Shown in pieces: positions 52,037 through 60,408 of a DNA stretch of 64,000 nucleotides. The position numbers and the translations under genes are program-made. The notes under the pieces are model-generated. The model saw nothing but the letters and a program-made list of their open reading frames with translations, was not told where the DNA came from and searched no databases. Every line of letters starts with the position of its first letter. Positions within the stretch are counted from its first letter, which is position 1. This DNA comes from Lewinellaceae bacterium (GTDB lineage Bacteria; Bacteroidota; Bacteroidia; Chitinophagales; Saprospiraceae), in the NCBI GenBank assembly GCA_020636225.1, contig JACJYI010000002.1:620001-684000 (forward strand), written 5' to 3'.

Positions 52037-54310
52037 ATGCGTCTCATCCTTTATATAGTGGTCTGTCTGGTTGGTTGTTCCGTTCCGCTGCAAGCGCAAT
52101 GGGATTCGGGAATATCGGGACAAGTGGTGGATGGTTCGGATAACACACCGTTGATCGGCGCGACCGTCGTGGTCGGAGCATCGGTCGCCACAACCGATTA
52201 TGATGGCCAGTTTCAGATCGACATGGCATCGGGTATTGTACAGTTGCAGGTCAGCTATGTCGGTTATCGAACTGCCAACATGGAGGTCCGGGTTCAGGCT
52301 GGCCAGTTCGATACCCTGCTTATCCAGCTCGAGCCATCAGCCATGATGCTCGAAGCGGCAACGGTCACCTCCGGTCGTTTTGAACGGCCGCTCGGAGAGA
52401 CCACCGTGTCCCTTGACATTCTCAAGCCACAATTCATCGACCACCTCAACATGGTCACCCTGGACGAGGCATTGGACCGGTTGCCCGGGGTCAATATCAT
52501 CGACGGACAGGCCAATATCCGCGGTGGTTCGGGATACTCCTACGGGGCGGGATCCCGGGTAATGCTCCTAATCGATGACATTCCGGCCTTGCAGGCCGAT
52601 GCCGGTTTTCCCAACTGGGGCGATATCCAGACGGAAAATATCGATCAGGTCGAGGTGGTCAAAGGGGCTGCGTCCGCCCTGTACGGCTCGGCAGCACTGA
52701 ACGGGATCATCAACGTTCGGACGGCCTATGCCAAATCAACACCCTACACCAGGGTCAGTTCGTTTTACCAGGTCTTCATGGACCCGTCCCAGCAAAATCG
52801 AAAATGGTGGGACAATGCCTGGAGTCATCATCCCGGGAGTGGCGGATTGAGCCTGACCCACCGACAGAAGTTCGGCAAACTGGACCTGGCGGCCAGCACG
52901 TTCTACCAGAATACGGATTCATGGATCCGGGATGCCTACAACAAGACCGGGCGGGTCACCCTGGGATTGAAGTATCGCATTACCGATCGGCTGGTGGTCG
53001 GCATGAATGGCAACCTCAATGCTGGCAGCAGCCGATCGTTCTTCTTATGGGAAAATGATCAGGAAGGCGCCTATCTCGGCGGCGGAGGAAGCAATGAAAG
53101 CCGAACCAAAAAGGTCCGGTTCTTCATTGACCCCTATCTCCATTACTACGACCCCTCCGGGAACCGCCACAAGTTGATGATGCGCTACTACAACGTGGAC
53201 AACAACAACAATATCAACCAGGCCAATGCCTCTCAGCTGTATTACAGCGAATACCAGTTCCAACGGCATATCAATGCGATCGACCTGGTGTTGACCGCCG
53301 GGGTCCTGGGATCAGGTAGCCGGGTGGATGCCGAACTCTATGCGGATACCATCTTCCAGTCCCGCAATATGGCCGCCTACCTGCAACTGGAAAAGAAGTT
53401 CTGGAACTGGCTCACACTCACGGCAGGTGGACGACTGGAGAACAATGCCATCATCGGGCCTGAAGTACTGGGCAAGGATACCATCCCCAACGGTCGCAGT
53501 GAAGAAACCAAACCCATCTTTCGGCTGGGAGCCAATGCCCGGCTGTCACCGTTTACATTCCTCCGGGCTTCCTGGGGGCAAGGGTATCGATTCCCGACCA
53601 TCGCAGAAAAATTCATTCGGACCGAATTCGGTGGCTTCCTGGTCGTCCCGAATGTTCGTTTGCGATCAGAGACAGGCTGGAGCGCTGAGGTTGGCATCAA
53701 ACAAGGCGTTCAAATGGGTTCCTGGAACGGATTCCTGGACGTAGCGCTCTTCTGGACAGAATACCAGGACATGATGGAGTTCACCTTGACCCCCAATTTT
53801 GCCTTCCAGAGCCAGAACATCGGGGATACCCAGATCCGTGGCCTGGAGGTCAGCTGGCAGGGACAGGGCCGGCTCTTTTCCCGCCCTGTGAGCATGCTCG
53901 TGGGTTATACCTATATAGACCCTCGCTACAAGGTCTTCGGCGAAGCCCAGATGAATGCGTCCAGCTCCACCAAGAACATCCTCAAGTATCGATTCCAGCA
54001 TTCTGTCAAGGCCGACCTTGAGGCACCCGTAACCTCCTGGCTCAGCCTGGGATACACCTGCCAGTACAACAGCAACATGGAGGCGATTGACGGTATATTC
54101 AATCTGATCCCCGGGGTTTTCGACTTCCGACAAGCCAACGACAAGGGCTTTGTCCTCATGGACCTGCGGGCTGGTTTCCAGATCACGCCACGACTGGAGT
54201 CCTGGATCATCCTGAAGAACATGCTCAACGAAGCCTACTCCATGCGCCCTGGCCTCCTGGAAGAACCCCGGAACCTCACCCTGCGTCTGAATTACCAGAT
54301 CCAGGGATAA
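52037..54310 (+). CDS. TonB-dependent receptor with carboxypeptidase-regulatory-like domain
   Basis: A 757-residue outer-membrane receptor: signal peptide (to ~20), a beta-sandwich domain (GISGQVVDGSDNTPLIGATVVV, about 25-105), plug (DRLPGVNIIDGQANIRGGSGYSYG split across residues ~148-172, LLIDDIPALQADAG, VEVVKGAASALYGSAALNGII) and a barrel. The plug resembles those of iron- or haem-type receptors more than SusC. It has its own well-formed promoter and no co-transcribed partner. The ferredoxin gene downstream has its own promoter too. Ligand unknown. Confidence 0.9.
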   Translation: MRLILYIVVCLVGCSVPLQAQWDSGISGQVVDGSDNTPLIGATVVVGASVATTDYDGQFQIDMASGIVQLQVSYVGYRTANMEVRVQAGQFDTLLIQLEPSAMMLEAATVTSGRFERPLGETTVSLDILKPQFIDHLNMVTLDEALDRLPGVNIIDGQANIRGGSGYSYGAGSRVMLLIDDIPALQADAGFPNWGDIQTENIDQVEVVKGAASALYGSAALNGIINVRTAYAKSTPYTRVSSFYQVFMDPSQQNRKWWDNAWSHHPGSGGLSLTHRQKFGKLDLAASTFYQNTDSWIRDAYNKTGRVTLGLKYRITDRLVVGMNGNLNAGSSRSFFLWENDQEGAYLGGGGSNESRTKKVRFFIDPYLHYYDPSGNRHKLMMRYYNVDNNNNINQANASQLYYSEYQFQRHINAIDLVLTAGVLGSGSRVDAELYADTIFQSRNMAAYLQLEKKFWNWLTLTAGGRLENNAIIGPEVLGKDTIPNGRSEETKPIFRLGANARLSPFTFLRASWGQGYRFPTIAEKFIRTEFGGFLVVPNVRLRSETGWSAEVGIKQGVQMGSWNGFLDVALFWTEYQDMMEFTLTPNFAFQSQNIGDTQIRGLEVSWQGQGRLFSRPVSMLVGYTYIDPRYKVFGEAQMNASSSTKNILKYRFQHSVKADLEAPVTSWLSLGYTCQYNSNMEAIDGIFNLIPGVFDFRQANDKGFVLMDLRAGFQITPRLESWIILKNMLNEAYSMRPGLLEEPRNLTLRLNYQIQG

Positions 54311-54345
54311 TTCGACCGTGAGGGGATATTCTTTTCGGAATTCCC

Positions 54346-54377
54346 TTGTCTGGTGAACAATTCAGGTGGTATTTTTG
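54346..54377 (+). promoter_or_regulatory. Complete promoter for the ferredoxin gene (TTG, 21 nt, TAttTTTG)
   Basis: TTG at 54346-54348 and TATTTTTG at 54370-54377 are 21 nt apart, both matching the consensus. The ferredoxin ATG (54403) follows 26 nt after the box. Confidence 0.7.
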
Positions 54378-54402
54378 TGCTCCAATTCTAAAAACTGCGG
54401 AA

Positions 54403-54750
54403 ATGGCGATCATTATCACCGATGAATGTATCAATTGCGGGGCCTGCGAACCTGAATGCCCCAACAATGCCATTTACGAAGGTGGTATTGAATGGGCCAT
54501 GATCGATGGTACGACACTGACTGGTCAGTATCAGCTCGAGGATGGTCAAGAAGTTGACGTGAAGGCCAAGCAGCGGCCTGTGTCTGATGATTACTACTAT
54601 ATCGTACCGGACAAGTGCACAGAGTGTGTCGGCTTCCATGAAGAACCGCAATGTGCGGCAGTCTGTCCGGTAGATTGCTGTGTCCCCGATCCGGATCGAT
54701 CCGAATCCGAAGAAATCCTGCTGGGCAGAAAAGAGCGACTGCACTTGTAG
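54403..54750 (+). CDS. 2[4Fe-4S] ferredoxin
   Basis: A 115-residue bacterial-type ferredoxin. The first cluster motif is CINCGACEPECP (from Cys10) and the second is CTECVGFHEEPQCAAVCPVDCC, with the longer second loop typical of the YfhL/Alvin group. It carries low-potential electrons in the cytoplasm. Start 54403 follows the promoter and gives MAIIITDECINCG; an upstream in-frame ATG at 54346 lies in the promoter. fhs starts 54 nt later. Confidence 0.93.
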   Translation: MAIIITDECINCGACEPECPNNAIYEGGIEWAMIDGTTLTGQYQLEDGQEVDVKAKQRPVSDDYYYIVPDKCTECVGFHEEPQCAAVCPVDCCVPDPDRSESEEILLGRKERLHL

Positions 54751-54804
54751 TGGAGTTCGTTTCCCGGCTGGTTTTTCTTTTCTTTGGGGAAAAATACCCC
54801 AGAT

Positions 54805-56475
54805 ATGGCCAGCGATATAGATATAGCCCGGACAATCACCCTCAAGCCCATCCAGGAGATCGGAGATAAACTGGGCATCGACCAGCAGGATCTTCAAATG
54901 TACGGCCGGTACAAGGCCAAAATCCCGCTACAGTATATCCAGCCGGAAAAGGTCAAGGAGACTCCCCTGATCCTGGTGACGGCCATCTCCCCTACTCCGG
55001 CAGGAGAGGGCAAGACGACCATGTCGATCGGCCTGACCGAAGGGATGAATCGTCTCGGCAAGAAGACCTGCGTTGTATTGCGCGAACCTTCCCTCGGACC
55101 GGTATTCGGGATCAAGGGGGGAGCCACCGGTGGCGGGTATGCACAGGTCTTGCCTATGGAGGATATCAACCTTCACTTCACTGGTGATTTCTCCGCAGTG
55201 GAAAAGGCGCACAACCTGCTGGCGGCTCTGATCGACAACAATATCCAATCCAGGAAGCGATCATTGGGAATCGACCCACGCACGGTATTGTGGAAGCGGG
55301 TCATGGATATGAATGACCGGGCACTGCGAGACGTGATCGTCGGTCTTGGTGGCACGACCGGAGGTGTCCCACGTCAGACCGGATTTGATATCACCGCCGC
55401 TTCGGAGATCATGGCCATCCTCTGCCTGTCCGACAATCTGAGTCACCTCAAGGAGAAGATCGGGAATATCTTCATTGGCTTCACCTATGACCGCGAACCG
55501 GTGTTCGCCCGGGACCTGCATGCTCCCGGAGCCATGGCCGCCTTGATGAAGGATGCCATCCAACCGAACCTGGTCCAGACCATAGAAGGAAATCCGGCGA
55601 TCATCCACGGCGGACCATTTGCCAATATCGCCCAGGGTACCAATACGATCATTGCCACCAGGATGGGGCTGTCCATGGCAGATTATGTGGTGACGGAAGC
55701 CGGATTCGGAGCCGATCTGGGGGCTGAGAAGTTTCTGGATATCAAGTGCCGTCAGGCCGGCCTGAGTCCGAAGACAGTGGTTCTGGTGGCCACGATCCGG
55801 GCGCTGAAATATCATGGAGGCGCCGACTTGAAAGAGCTGACCACTCCGGATGAACATGCTGTGGCCAAAGGGCTGCCCAACATGATGAAACACCTGGAAA
55901 ACATCGCCCAGTTCGGACTGCCGGCCGTGGTGGCCATCAATCGCTTTCCGACGGACACCGACGAAGAGATCAATGTGGTCAAGGAACATTGCCGCGCCAT
56001 GGGCGTGCGTGCGGAAACCGTCACCGCCTGGGCTGATGGAGGCGCAGGTGCGGAAGCCATTGCCGAGGCCGTCCTGGAGGCCATCCCCAAGGCGCCAGCA
56101 CAATTCAAGCCGATCTATTCCCTGGACATGTCCATTGAAGAAAAGGTGAGGAAGGTCGCCACAACGATCTACGGTGCGAACGATGTCGAATTCACCTCCC
56201 GGGCCAGACTCGACCTGCGCCGGATCGAGAAGCTCGGATTATCCGGTTTGCCGGTTTGCATCGCCAAAACACAGAAGTCGCTGTCGGACAACCCCGACCT
56301 GATCGGCCGACCCACCGATTTCACCATCACGGTGCGTGAGATAGAGATCGCTGCCGGTGCCGGGTTTGTCGTACCGATCACGGGGGATATGATGCGGATG
56401 CCAGGCTTGCCCCTCATACCGTCAGCCGAAGGGATCGATATCAATGATCAGGGAGAGATCTCAGGATTATTCTGA
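54805..56475 (+). CDS. fhs: Formate-tetrahydrofolate ligase
   Basis: A 556-residue enzyme that makes 10-formyl-THF from formate, THF and ATP (EC 6.3.4.3). Visible: ATP loop TPAGEGKTT, REPSLGPVFGIKGGATGGGYAQ split by variable positions, IDNNIQSRKRSLGIDPR, and GGAGAEAIAEAV. Length and motifs match Fhs. FolD is not adjacent. A GGGG-AAAAATA-CCCC inverted repeat (54786-54800) lies 4 nt before the ATG and could mask the start, but this is speculative. Start 54805 is chosen over 54784. Confidence 0.95.
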   Translation: MASDIDIARTITLKPIQEIGDKLGIDQQDLQMYGRYKAKIPLQYIQPEKVKETPLILVTAISPTPAGEGKTTMSIGLTEGMNRLGKKTCVVLREPSLGPVFGIKGGATGGGYAQVLPMEDINLHFTGDFSAVEKAHNLLAALIDNNIQSRKRSLGIDPRTVLWKRVMDMNDRALRDVIVGLGGTTGGVPRQTGFDITAASEIMAILCLSDNLSHLKEKIGNIFIGFTYDREPVFARDLHAPGAMAALMKDAIQPNLVQTIEGNPAIIHGGPFANIAQGTNTIIATRMGLSMADYVVTEAGFGADLGAEKFLDIKCRQAGLSPKTVVLVATIRALKYHGGADLKELTTPDEHAVAKGLPNMMKHLENIAQFGLPAVVAINRFPTDTDEEINVVKEHCRAMGVRAETVTAWADGGAGAEAIAEAVLEAIPKAPAQFKPIYSLDMSIEEKVRKVATTIYGANDVEFTSRARLDLRRIEKLGLSGLPVCIAKTQKSLSDNPDLIGRPTDFTITVREIEIAAGAGFVVPITGDMMRMPGLPLIPSAEGIDINDQGEISGLF

Positions 56476-56653
56476 TTCGCCGAGCGATCTCCTACCTCTA
56501 TTTGATTTTTTCTTATAAATATCTTGTCAATATCTTGGCATGATGAGCAATCCCTACCCGTAATCAGGTGCAGGTGACGGTCAAACACATGACGATCGGT
56601 TGCCATCTGATAATTAACCCTTTTGAGGTAGGCGACCACCGCATGATTTCCTC

Positions 56654-56690
56654 TATTTTTGTCGTGGTTCTGGTGAAGAATTGGAACCAC
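56654..56690 (+). promoter_or_regulatory. -7 box (TAttTTTG) followed by an inverted repeat
   Basis: TATTTTTG at 56654-56661 is a full match. A few bases later GTGGTTC (56664-56670) and GAACCAC (56684-56690) form a 7-bp inverted repeat around 13 nt. A transcript starting here would begin with this hairpin. No gene starts within 350 nt, so it would be an RNA or a long leader. Confidence 0.4.
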
Positions 56691-56807
56691 AGATTATAAT
56701 CCCGATTGATCCCAAAACTGTTTTTATCCCGTTAACCGATTCAATATAACCGGTAGCCCGGTGGCAAGTTATAGTCCCATGAACATGTTTTTTCCCAGCC
56801 TGGAACG

Positions 56808-56839
56808 TTGCGTATCCGGGTCCTTTCCCCTATAATTTG
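56808..56839 (+). promoter_or_regulatory. Promoter-like pair upstream of the candidate RNA
   Basis: TTG (56808-56810) is followed after 20 nt by TATAATTTG (56831-56839), the -7 consensus with one extra base between TA and TTTG. Predicted start is near 56845. Confidence 0.5.
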
Positions 56840-56844
56840 CCGAA

Positions 56845-56982
56845 CAAGTTGGATGAGGTCATTTGATCTCAGGCTCCGTTGCTGAAACGGATTTTTCAAG
56901 AATCATCTCCCGTCCTGATGACGGGTAAGAATAATTGGTTTTTGGGATGGCCTCCTTCTGTTCTGCAGAGGGGGGTTTTTTT
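56845..56982 (+). ncRNA. Candidate structured RNA or attenuator leader upstream of ferredoxin
   Basis: About 138 nt between a promoter-like pair and a strong terminator, with no reading frame. By hand I find four helices in order: TGAGGTC/GATCTCA (56854-56871, loop ATTT); TCCGTT/AACGGA (56875-56891, loop GCTGA); an outer arm CAAGAATC/GGTTTTTG (56897-56904 with 56937-56944) enclosing CCCGTC/GACGGG (56909-56925, loop CTGAT); and the terminator stem (56951-56975). This could be a small RNA such as a 6S-type RNA, or a riboswitch-like attenuator for the ferredoxin gene 75 nt downstream. I cannot assign it to a known family. Confidence 0.5.
56951..56982 (+). terminator. Strong Rho-independent terminator before the [2Fe-2S] ferredoxin gene
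   Basis: A 10-bp stem with two or three G-U pairs (CCTCCTTCTG, loop TTCTG, CAGAGGGGGG) is followed by seven Ts. It lies 75 nt before the ferredoxin ATG and far from the end of fhs (56475), so it ends a separate transcript or acts as an attenuator. Confidence 0.75.
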
Positions 56983-57056
56983 ATGCGCACAAGAGTGCGC
57001 TATTTGGGAACAAAGTCTGACCTTGCGTGTTAATTCGGAGAACAGAACACTCCCGC

Positions 57057-57398
57057 ATGGCTAAGATCCTATTTGAATTTGAAGACCCGTCCATTGCTCC
57101 TGTGGAAGTAGAGAACGCTGAAGAGGGCTATTCTATTTTGGAGATTACAGAGGATCACGATATTCATCTGAACCATAATTGTGGTGGTGTCTGTGCCTGC
57201 AGTACCTGCCATGTCTATATCGAGTCCGGAGAGGAATTTCTCGAGGAGATCTCTGACAAGGAAGAAGATTTCATTGACCGGGCTATCAATCCGAGGCTGG
57301 AATCCCGCCTGGGATGTCAGTGTATCATCCTGGACCAGGATGCGGTCATCAAGGTGACCATTCCTGATCAATCCAGGATCATCGGTCACGAGCATTGA
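57057..57398 (+). CDS. fdx: [2Fe-2S] ferredoxin, adrenodoxin/Isc type
   Basis: A 113-residue ferredoxin with the adrenodoxin-type cluster pattern CGGVCACSTC (C-x5-C-x2-C) and the fourth ligand in LGCQC. It is acidic (EEISDKEEDF), as in Isc ferredoxins that feed electrons to Fe-S assembly. iscX follows after 29 nt, which supports that role. Start 57057 gives MAKILFEFED. It lies downstream of a terminator and structured RNA, so its expression may be controlled by attenuation. Confidence 0.9.
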   Translation: MAKILFEFEDPSIAPVEVENAEEGYSILEITEDHDIHLNHNCGGVCACSTCHVYIESGEEFLEEISDKEEDFIDRAINPRLESRLGCQCIILDQDAVIKVTIPDQSRIIGHEH

Positions 57399-57427
57399 TC
57401 CTCCGTTCATCCTAAACGACCTACCCT

Positions 57428-57679
57428 ATGGCATTTCACGACCTGGAAGACTTACCCATCAACTGGCCTGACCACGAGGACATCGCCATGAAGCTGTATG
57501 AGCGTTTCGGTGATGATTTCAATGAAGGCCGGATCTATCGGATCCGCTTCACCGACCTGCTGGAATGGATCCTGGAAATCCCTCAATTCGAAGGGGTTCG
57601 AGAAGATGCCAATGAAGGGCATCTTGAGCAGATCCAGGCCAAATGGGTCTATGAATGGCGTGACAACAACCGCTCATGA
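57428..57679 (+). CDS. iscX: Fe-S cluster assembly protein IscX (YfhJ)
   Basis: An 83-residue, very acidic helical protein with INWPDHEDIAMKLYERF, the RFTDLLEWI segment and QAKWVYEW near the end, which define IscX. It binds IscS and iron and tunes cluster assembly. It follows the [2Fe-2S] ferredoxin, as in the tail of E. coli isc, but the rest of isc is absent here. Its stop overlaps the kdsC start by 4 nt. Confidence 0.92.
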   Translation: MAFHDLEDLPINWPDHEDIAMKLYERFGDDFNEGRIYRIRFTDLLEWILEIPQFEGVREDANEGHLEQIQAKWVYEWRDNNRS

Positions 57680-58182
57680 CCAATCACCTGAAGGCATTTG
57701 CCAACGTTAAAGCCTTCTTTTTTGATGTCGATGGCGTCATGACCGACGGTTCTTTGCTGGTGACGGAATCCGGAGAATTCCTGCGCCTCATGAGCACCAG
57801 GGACGGATTTGCCATGAAGTTGGCCATCCGCCTGGGCTATCCGATCGGTGTGATCACCGGAGGAAGTTCCAAAGGTGTCGAACATCGCCTGCATCTCCTC
57901 GGTGTCCAGCCGATTTTCAGCGGTGTACAGGACAAGGAGCCTGTCTTTCTGGATTTCATCCACCAGTCGGAACTGCACCCTGGTGATGTCCTGTACATGG
58001 GAGACGACTACCCCGATATCGAGATCATGACCCATGTCGGCCTGCCTGCCTGTCCGGCAGATGCCATTCCCGAGATCCAGAGGATCTGCACCTATATCTC
58101 ACCGATGAAAGGTGGCGATGGTTGTGTGCGCGACGTGATCGAAAAGACCCTTCGGATCCAGCATAAATGGCCCTATTCCTGA
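57676..58182 (+). CDS. kdsC: 3-deoxy-D-manno-octulosonate 8-phosphate phosphatase KdsC
   Basis: A 168-residue HAD-superfamily phosphatase of the small, cap-less C0 type. Motif I FFDVDGVMTDG, motif II ITGGSS, and motif IV MGDDYPD are clear. It removes phosphate from Kdo-8-P in the pathway that KdsB (1-294) completes. Its start overlaps iscX and its end overlaps the UbiA gene by 16 nt. Confidence 0.94.
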   Translation: MTNHLKAFANVKAFFFDVDGVMTDGSLLVTESGEFLRLMSTRDGFAMKLAIRLGYPIGVITGGSSKGVEHRLHLLGVQPIFSGVQDKEPVFLDFIHQSELHPGDVLYMGDDYPDIEIMTHVGLPACPADAIPEIQRICTYISPMKGGDGCVRDVIEKTLRIQHKWPYS

Positions 58183-59093
58183 CCCACCTCCCCTGGAGGG
58201 ATCTGCTGCGGTTGATCCGCTGGCCCAATCTGACCCTGGTCCTGGTCTGTTTGCTTGCCTTTCATCGGGTCCTTCTCCGGATCTGTCCTCCCGCCTCTTC
58301 CTGCCTCACTTTGAAGGGTGCAGACCTTGCCCTGTTCGTCCTGGTCGCCATGATCATCACTGCCAGCGGGTATGTGATCAACGACCTGAAGGACTTCCAA
58401 ACAGATGGGATCAATCGCCCGGAACGAACGCTGGTGATGCATCAGGTGCCCCCTTCCACGGTATGGCCCTGGTACATCACCCTGGTCGTCTTTGGGTTCG
58501 TCCTGGCTGCGCTGATCGCCTGGCGTACCGACCAATGGATGTGGCTGCCTCTCTATCCATTGATCACCGGTGGGCTCTACAGCTATGCCACCTGGTGGAA
58601 GGGTATCCCGTTGTGGGGAAACCTCCTGGTCGCGCTCCTGACCGCTCTGCTTCCACTGACGCTGTTGCTGCCGGAACGTGAGTGGCTGTCGCAGCTGCCA
58701 GCCGAGACCTTCCATGACACCATGAAGATCTTCATTGGTTTTGCCTTCCTTTCCCTGAGCACATCCTTTTATCGGGAATGGATCAAGGACATGGAAGATA
58801 TCCGGGGAGATCGGGAAGCCGGCTGGATGACCTGGGCCGTCATACACGGTCTTGACCGGGCTCGCTCACTGGCCGTCTGCTGGGGCATCCTGTCCATCCT
58901 CACTCTTCTGGCCGGTGTATTCCTGTGGACAGGGCATTTGTGGAGCCAGCTCTTGCTGGGTGCGGCTGCCATGCTGCAATCCTGCATGCTGATCCTTCTT
59001 TTTCGACCCGACTATCCGGCCCACTTGCGACAGATCAGTCAATCGGCAAAATGGACACTCGCTATGGGCCTGGTCGCTGTCATATCTTTGTGA
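58167..59093 (+). CDS. UbiA-family prenyltransferase
   Basis: A 308-residue integral membrane protein with about eight hydrophobic helices. The two Mg-diphosphate motifs are seen: NDLKDFQTDGINRPER (first Asp-rich) and KDMEDIRGDREAG (second). It transfers a polyprenyl group to an unknown acceptor; geranylgeranylglyceryl-phosphate or quinone-type roles are possible. Its place between kdsC and maf is one I recall from other Bacteroidota. maf starts 1 nt after its stop. Confidence 0.88.
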   Translation: MALFLTHLPWRDLLRLIRWPNLTLVLVCLLAFHRVLLRICPPASSCLTLKGADLALFVLVAMIITASGYVINDLKDFQTDGINRPERTLVMHQVPPSTVWPWYITLVVFGFVLAALIAWRTDQWMWLPLYPLITGGLYSYATWWKGIPLWGNLLVALLTALLPLTLLLPEREWLSQLPAETFHDTMKIFIGFAFLSLSTSFYREWIKDMEDIRGDREAGWMTWAVIHGLDRARSLAVCWGILSILTLLAGVFLWTGHLWSQLLLGAAAMLQSCMLILLFRPDYPAHLRQISQSAKWTLAMGLVAVISL

Positions 59094-59094
59094 C

Positions 59095-59697
59095 ATGCAC
59101 CCCTGGCAACCATATCCAATCCTTCTTGCATCCGGATCACCTCGGCGACGTGCACTGCTGACCGAGGCCGGATTCGAATTCAGGGTCGTCGTGACGAATG
59201 TCAATGAGACCCTCCCTCCCCATATCCAGTCCGAGGAGGCAGCAGTTTACCTGGCCGCCTGGAAAGCCCGGGCGGCCTTGCCGCTTGCGCAGCCCCAGGA
59301 AATCATCCTGGCCGCTGACAGCGTGGTGATCCTGGACGATCGGATCCTGGACAAGCCCGCTAACCGGGAAGAAGCCATTCAGCACCTGCAAGCCCTGTCC
59401 GGCCGAACTCACCTGGTCATGACCGGGATCTGCCTGCAATATCAACGACAACAATGGACCAGGGCCGCCAGGACGGAAGTGACCTTTGCCTCCTTGACAC
59501 CGGATGAAATCACCTGGTATGTCGACCAGTGCAATCCCTATGACAAGGCTGGTGGTTACGGGATCCAGGAGTGGATCGGACTTTGTCGGGTGGATCGTAT
59601 CAATGGGACCTACGCCAATGTCATGGGTTTACCAGTCCACCTGGTCTATGATGGACTACAGCAGTTCAGGTTATGGTCACAGACTGACCAGGGATAA
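59095..59697 (+). CDS. maf: Maf-family nucleoside triphosphate pyrophosphatase
   Basis: A 200-residue house-cleaning enzyme. LLASGSPRRRALL is the N-terminal signature, AADSVV the catalytic Asp segment, and YDKAGGYGIQ the C-terminal motif of the dTTP/UTP-hydrolysing group. It removes non-canonical or excess nucleotides. It ends a plus-strand unit with fdx, iscX, kdsC and the UbiA gene. Its last 21 nt overlap the convergent ZIP gene. Confidence 0.95.
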   Translation: MHPWQPYPILLASGSPRRRALLTEAGFEFRVVVTNVNETLPPHIQSEEAAVYLAAWKARAALPLAQPQEIILAADSVVILDDRILDKPANREEAIQHLQALSGRTHLVMTGICLQYQRQQWTRAARTEVTFASLTPDEITWYVDQCNPYDKAGGYGIQEWIGLCRVDRINGTYANVMGLPVHLVYDGLQQFRLWSQTDQG

Positions 59698-60408
59698 TGC
59701 GATACCGGTCAGGATAGCGATCAATTTCCATAAACCGACCCGGTGATAGTGGCCCTGCTCCGTTTCGAAAAGGATCGTAGTGGCGATGTGAAGCAGCGAA
59801 CCGATGACGAGGGCCAGGGTATTGCGCAGCATATCGGGGTCAAGGAGGACATGTTCCCCGATCCAGGCACCCATCGGGGTCATGATGCCAAAGACCACCA
59901 GCACACCCCAGAACTTACCCGGTGGAAACCGGTGCGTCCGCATCAGCAAGGCCAGCACGTACGCTGCAGGAATGTGGTGGATGGCAATCCCTGCCAGGAA
60001 GTGATTGACACCTCCCCCACCATCATGATGATGTGGGTCCAGTTGATCATAACCACTCAGGGGCAGTCCCTCCAGAATCGCATGCAGGCATAAACCGAGC
60101 AGGATACCATAGAATTGCCCTCCATTGGCCTTTTCCTTGTGAAAATGGCCATGTTCAATTCCCTGGGAAAGATTCTCCAGCAGCAACTGAATGAGAAAAC
60201 CAGCCAGCAGGAAGATTCCAGCATAGCCGGATCCCGAAGCATGGAACGCTCCCGGCAGTAGATGTGTCGCAATGATCCCCAGCAGGTAGGCGGCAGCAAA
60301 TGACAGGATCACACTGACCTGCTGCCGTTTGTACTCCGGTGACACCACCGCCAGCGATCCGCCGAGGATAACGGCCAGGAACAGGATGGCATACTCAAAT
60401 ACGCTCAT
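59677..60408 (-). CDS. ZIP-family metal transporter
   Basis: A 243-residue membrane protein with about seven or eight helices. The metal-site helices contain LCLHAILEGLPL and IAIHHIPAAY, and cytoplasmic loops are histidine-rich (GIEHGHFHKEKA, DPHHHDGGGG), as in ZIP zinc/iron permeases. It imports divalent metal into the cytoplasm. Start 60408 is used because it begins the first helix and overlaps the PAP2 stop (ATGA). The frame is open far upstream but only as shadow of the PAP2 gene. Confidence 0.9.
   Translation of the reverse strand: MSVFEYAILFLAVILGGSLAVVSPEYKRQQVSVILSFAAAYLLGIIATHLLPGAFHASGSGYAGIFLLAGFLIQLLLENLSQGIEHGHFHKEKANGGQFYGILLGLCLHAILEGLPLSGYDQLDPHHHDGGGGVNHFLAGIAIHHIPAAYVLALLMRTHRFPPGKFWGVLVVFGIMTPMGAWIGEHVLLDPDMLRNTLALVIGSLLHIATTILFETEQGHYHRVGLWKLIAILTGIALSLVSL

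Larger units (their letters stand above)
56476..57056. other. 581-bp non-coding region with two promoter-like elements and several RNA hairpins
   Basis: This is the longest stretch without a gene. It is more AT-rich than its flanks. It contains a -7 box at 56654-56661 followed by a 7-bp inverted repeat (56664-56690), a promoter-like pair at 56808-56839, a likely structured RNA (about 56845-56982) with a terminator, and a 6-bp perfect hairpin (GCGCAC-aaga-GTGCGC, 56985-57000) before the [2Fe-2S] ferredoxin gene. I see no plausible reading frame in it. Confidence 0.7.

Noticed and set aside
54786..54800. GGGG-AAAAATA-CCCC hairpin before fhs as a riboswitch
   Set aside because: Only a 4-bp stem, with no wider structure or alternative pairing that I can see.
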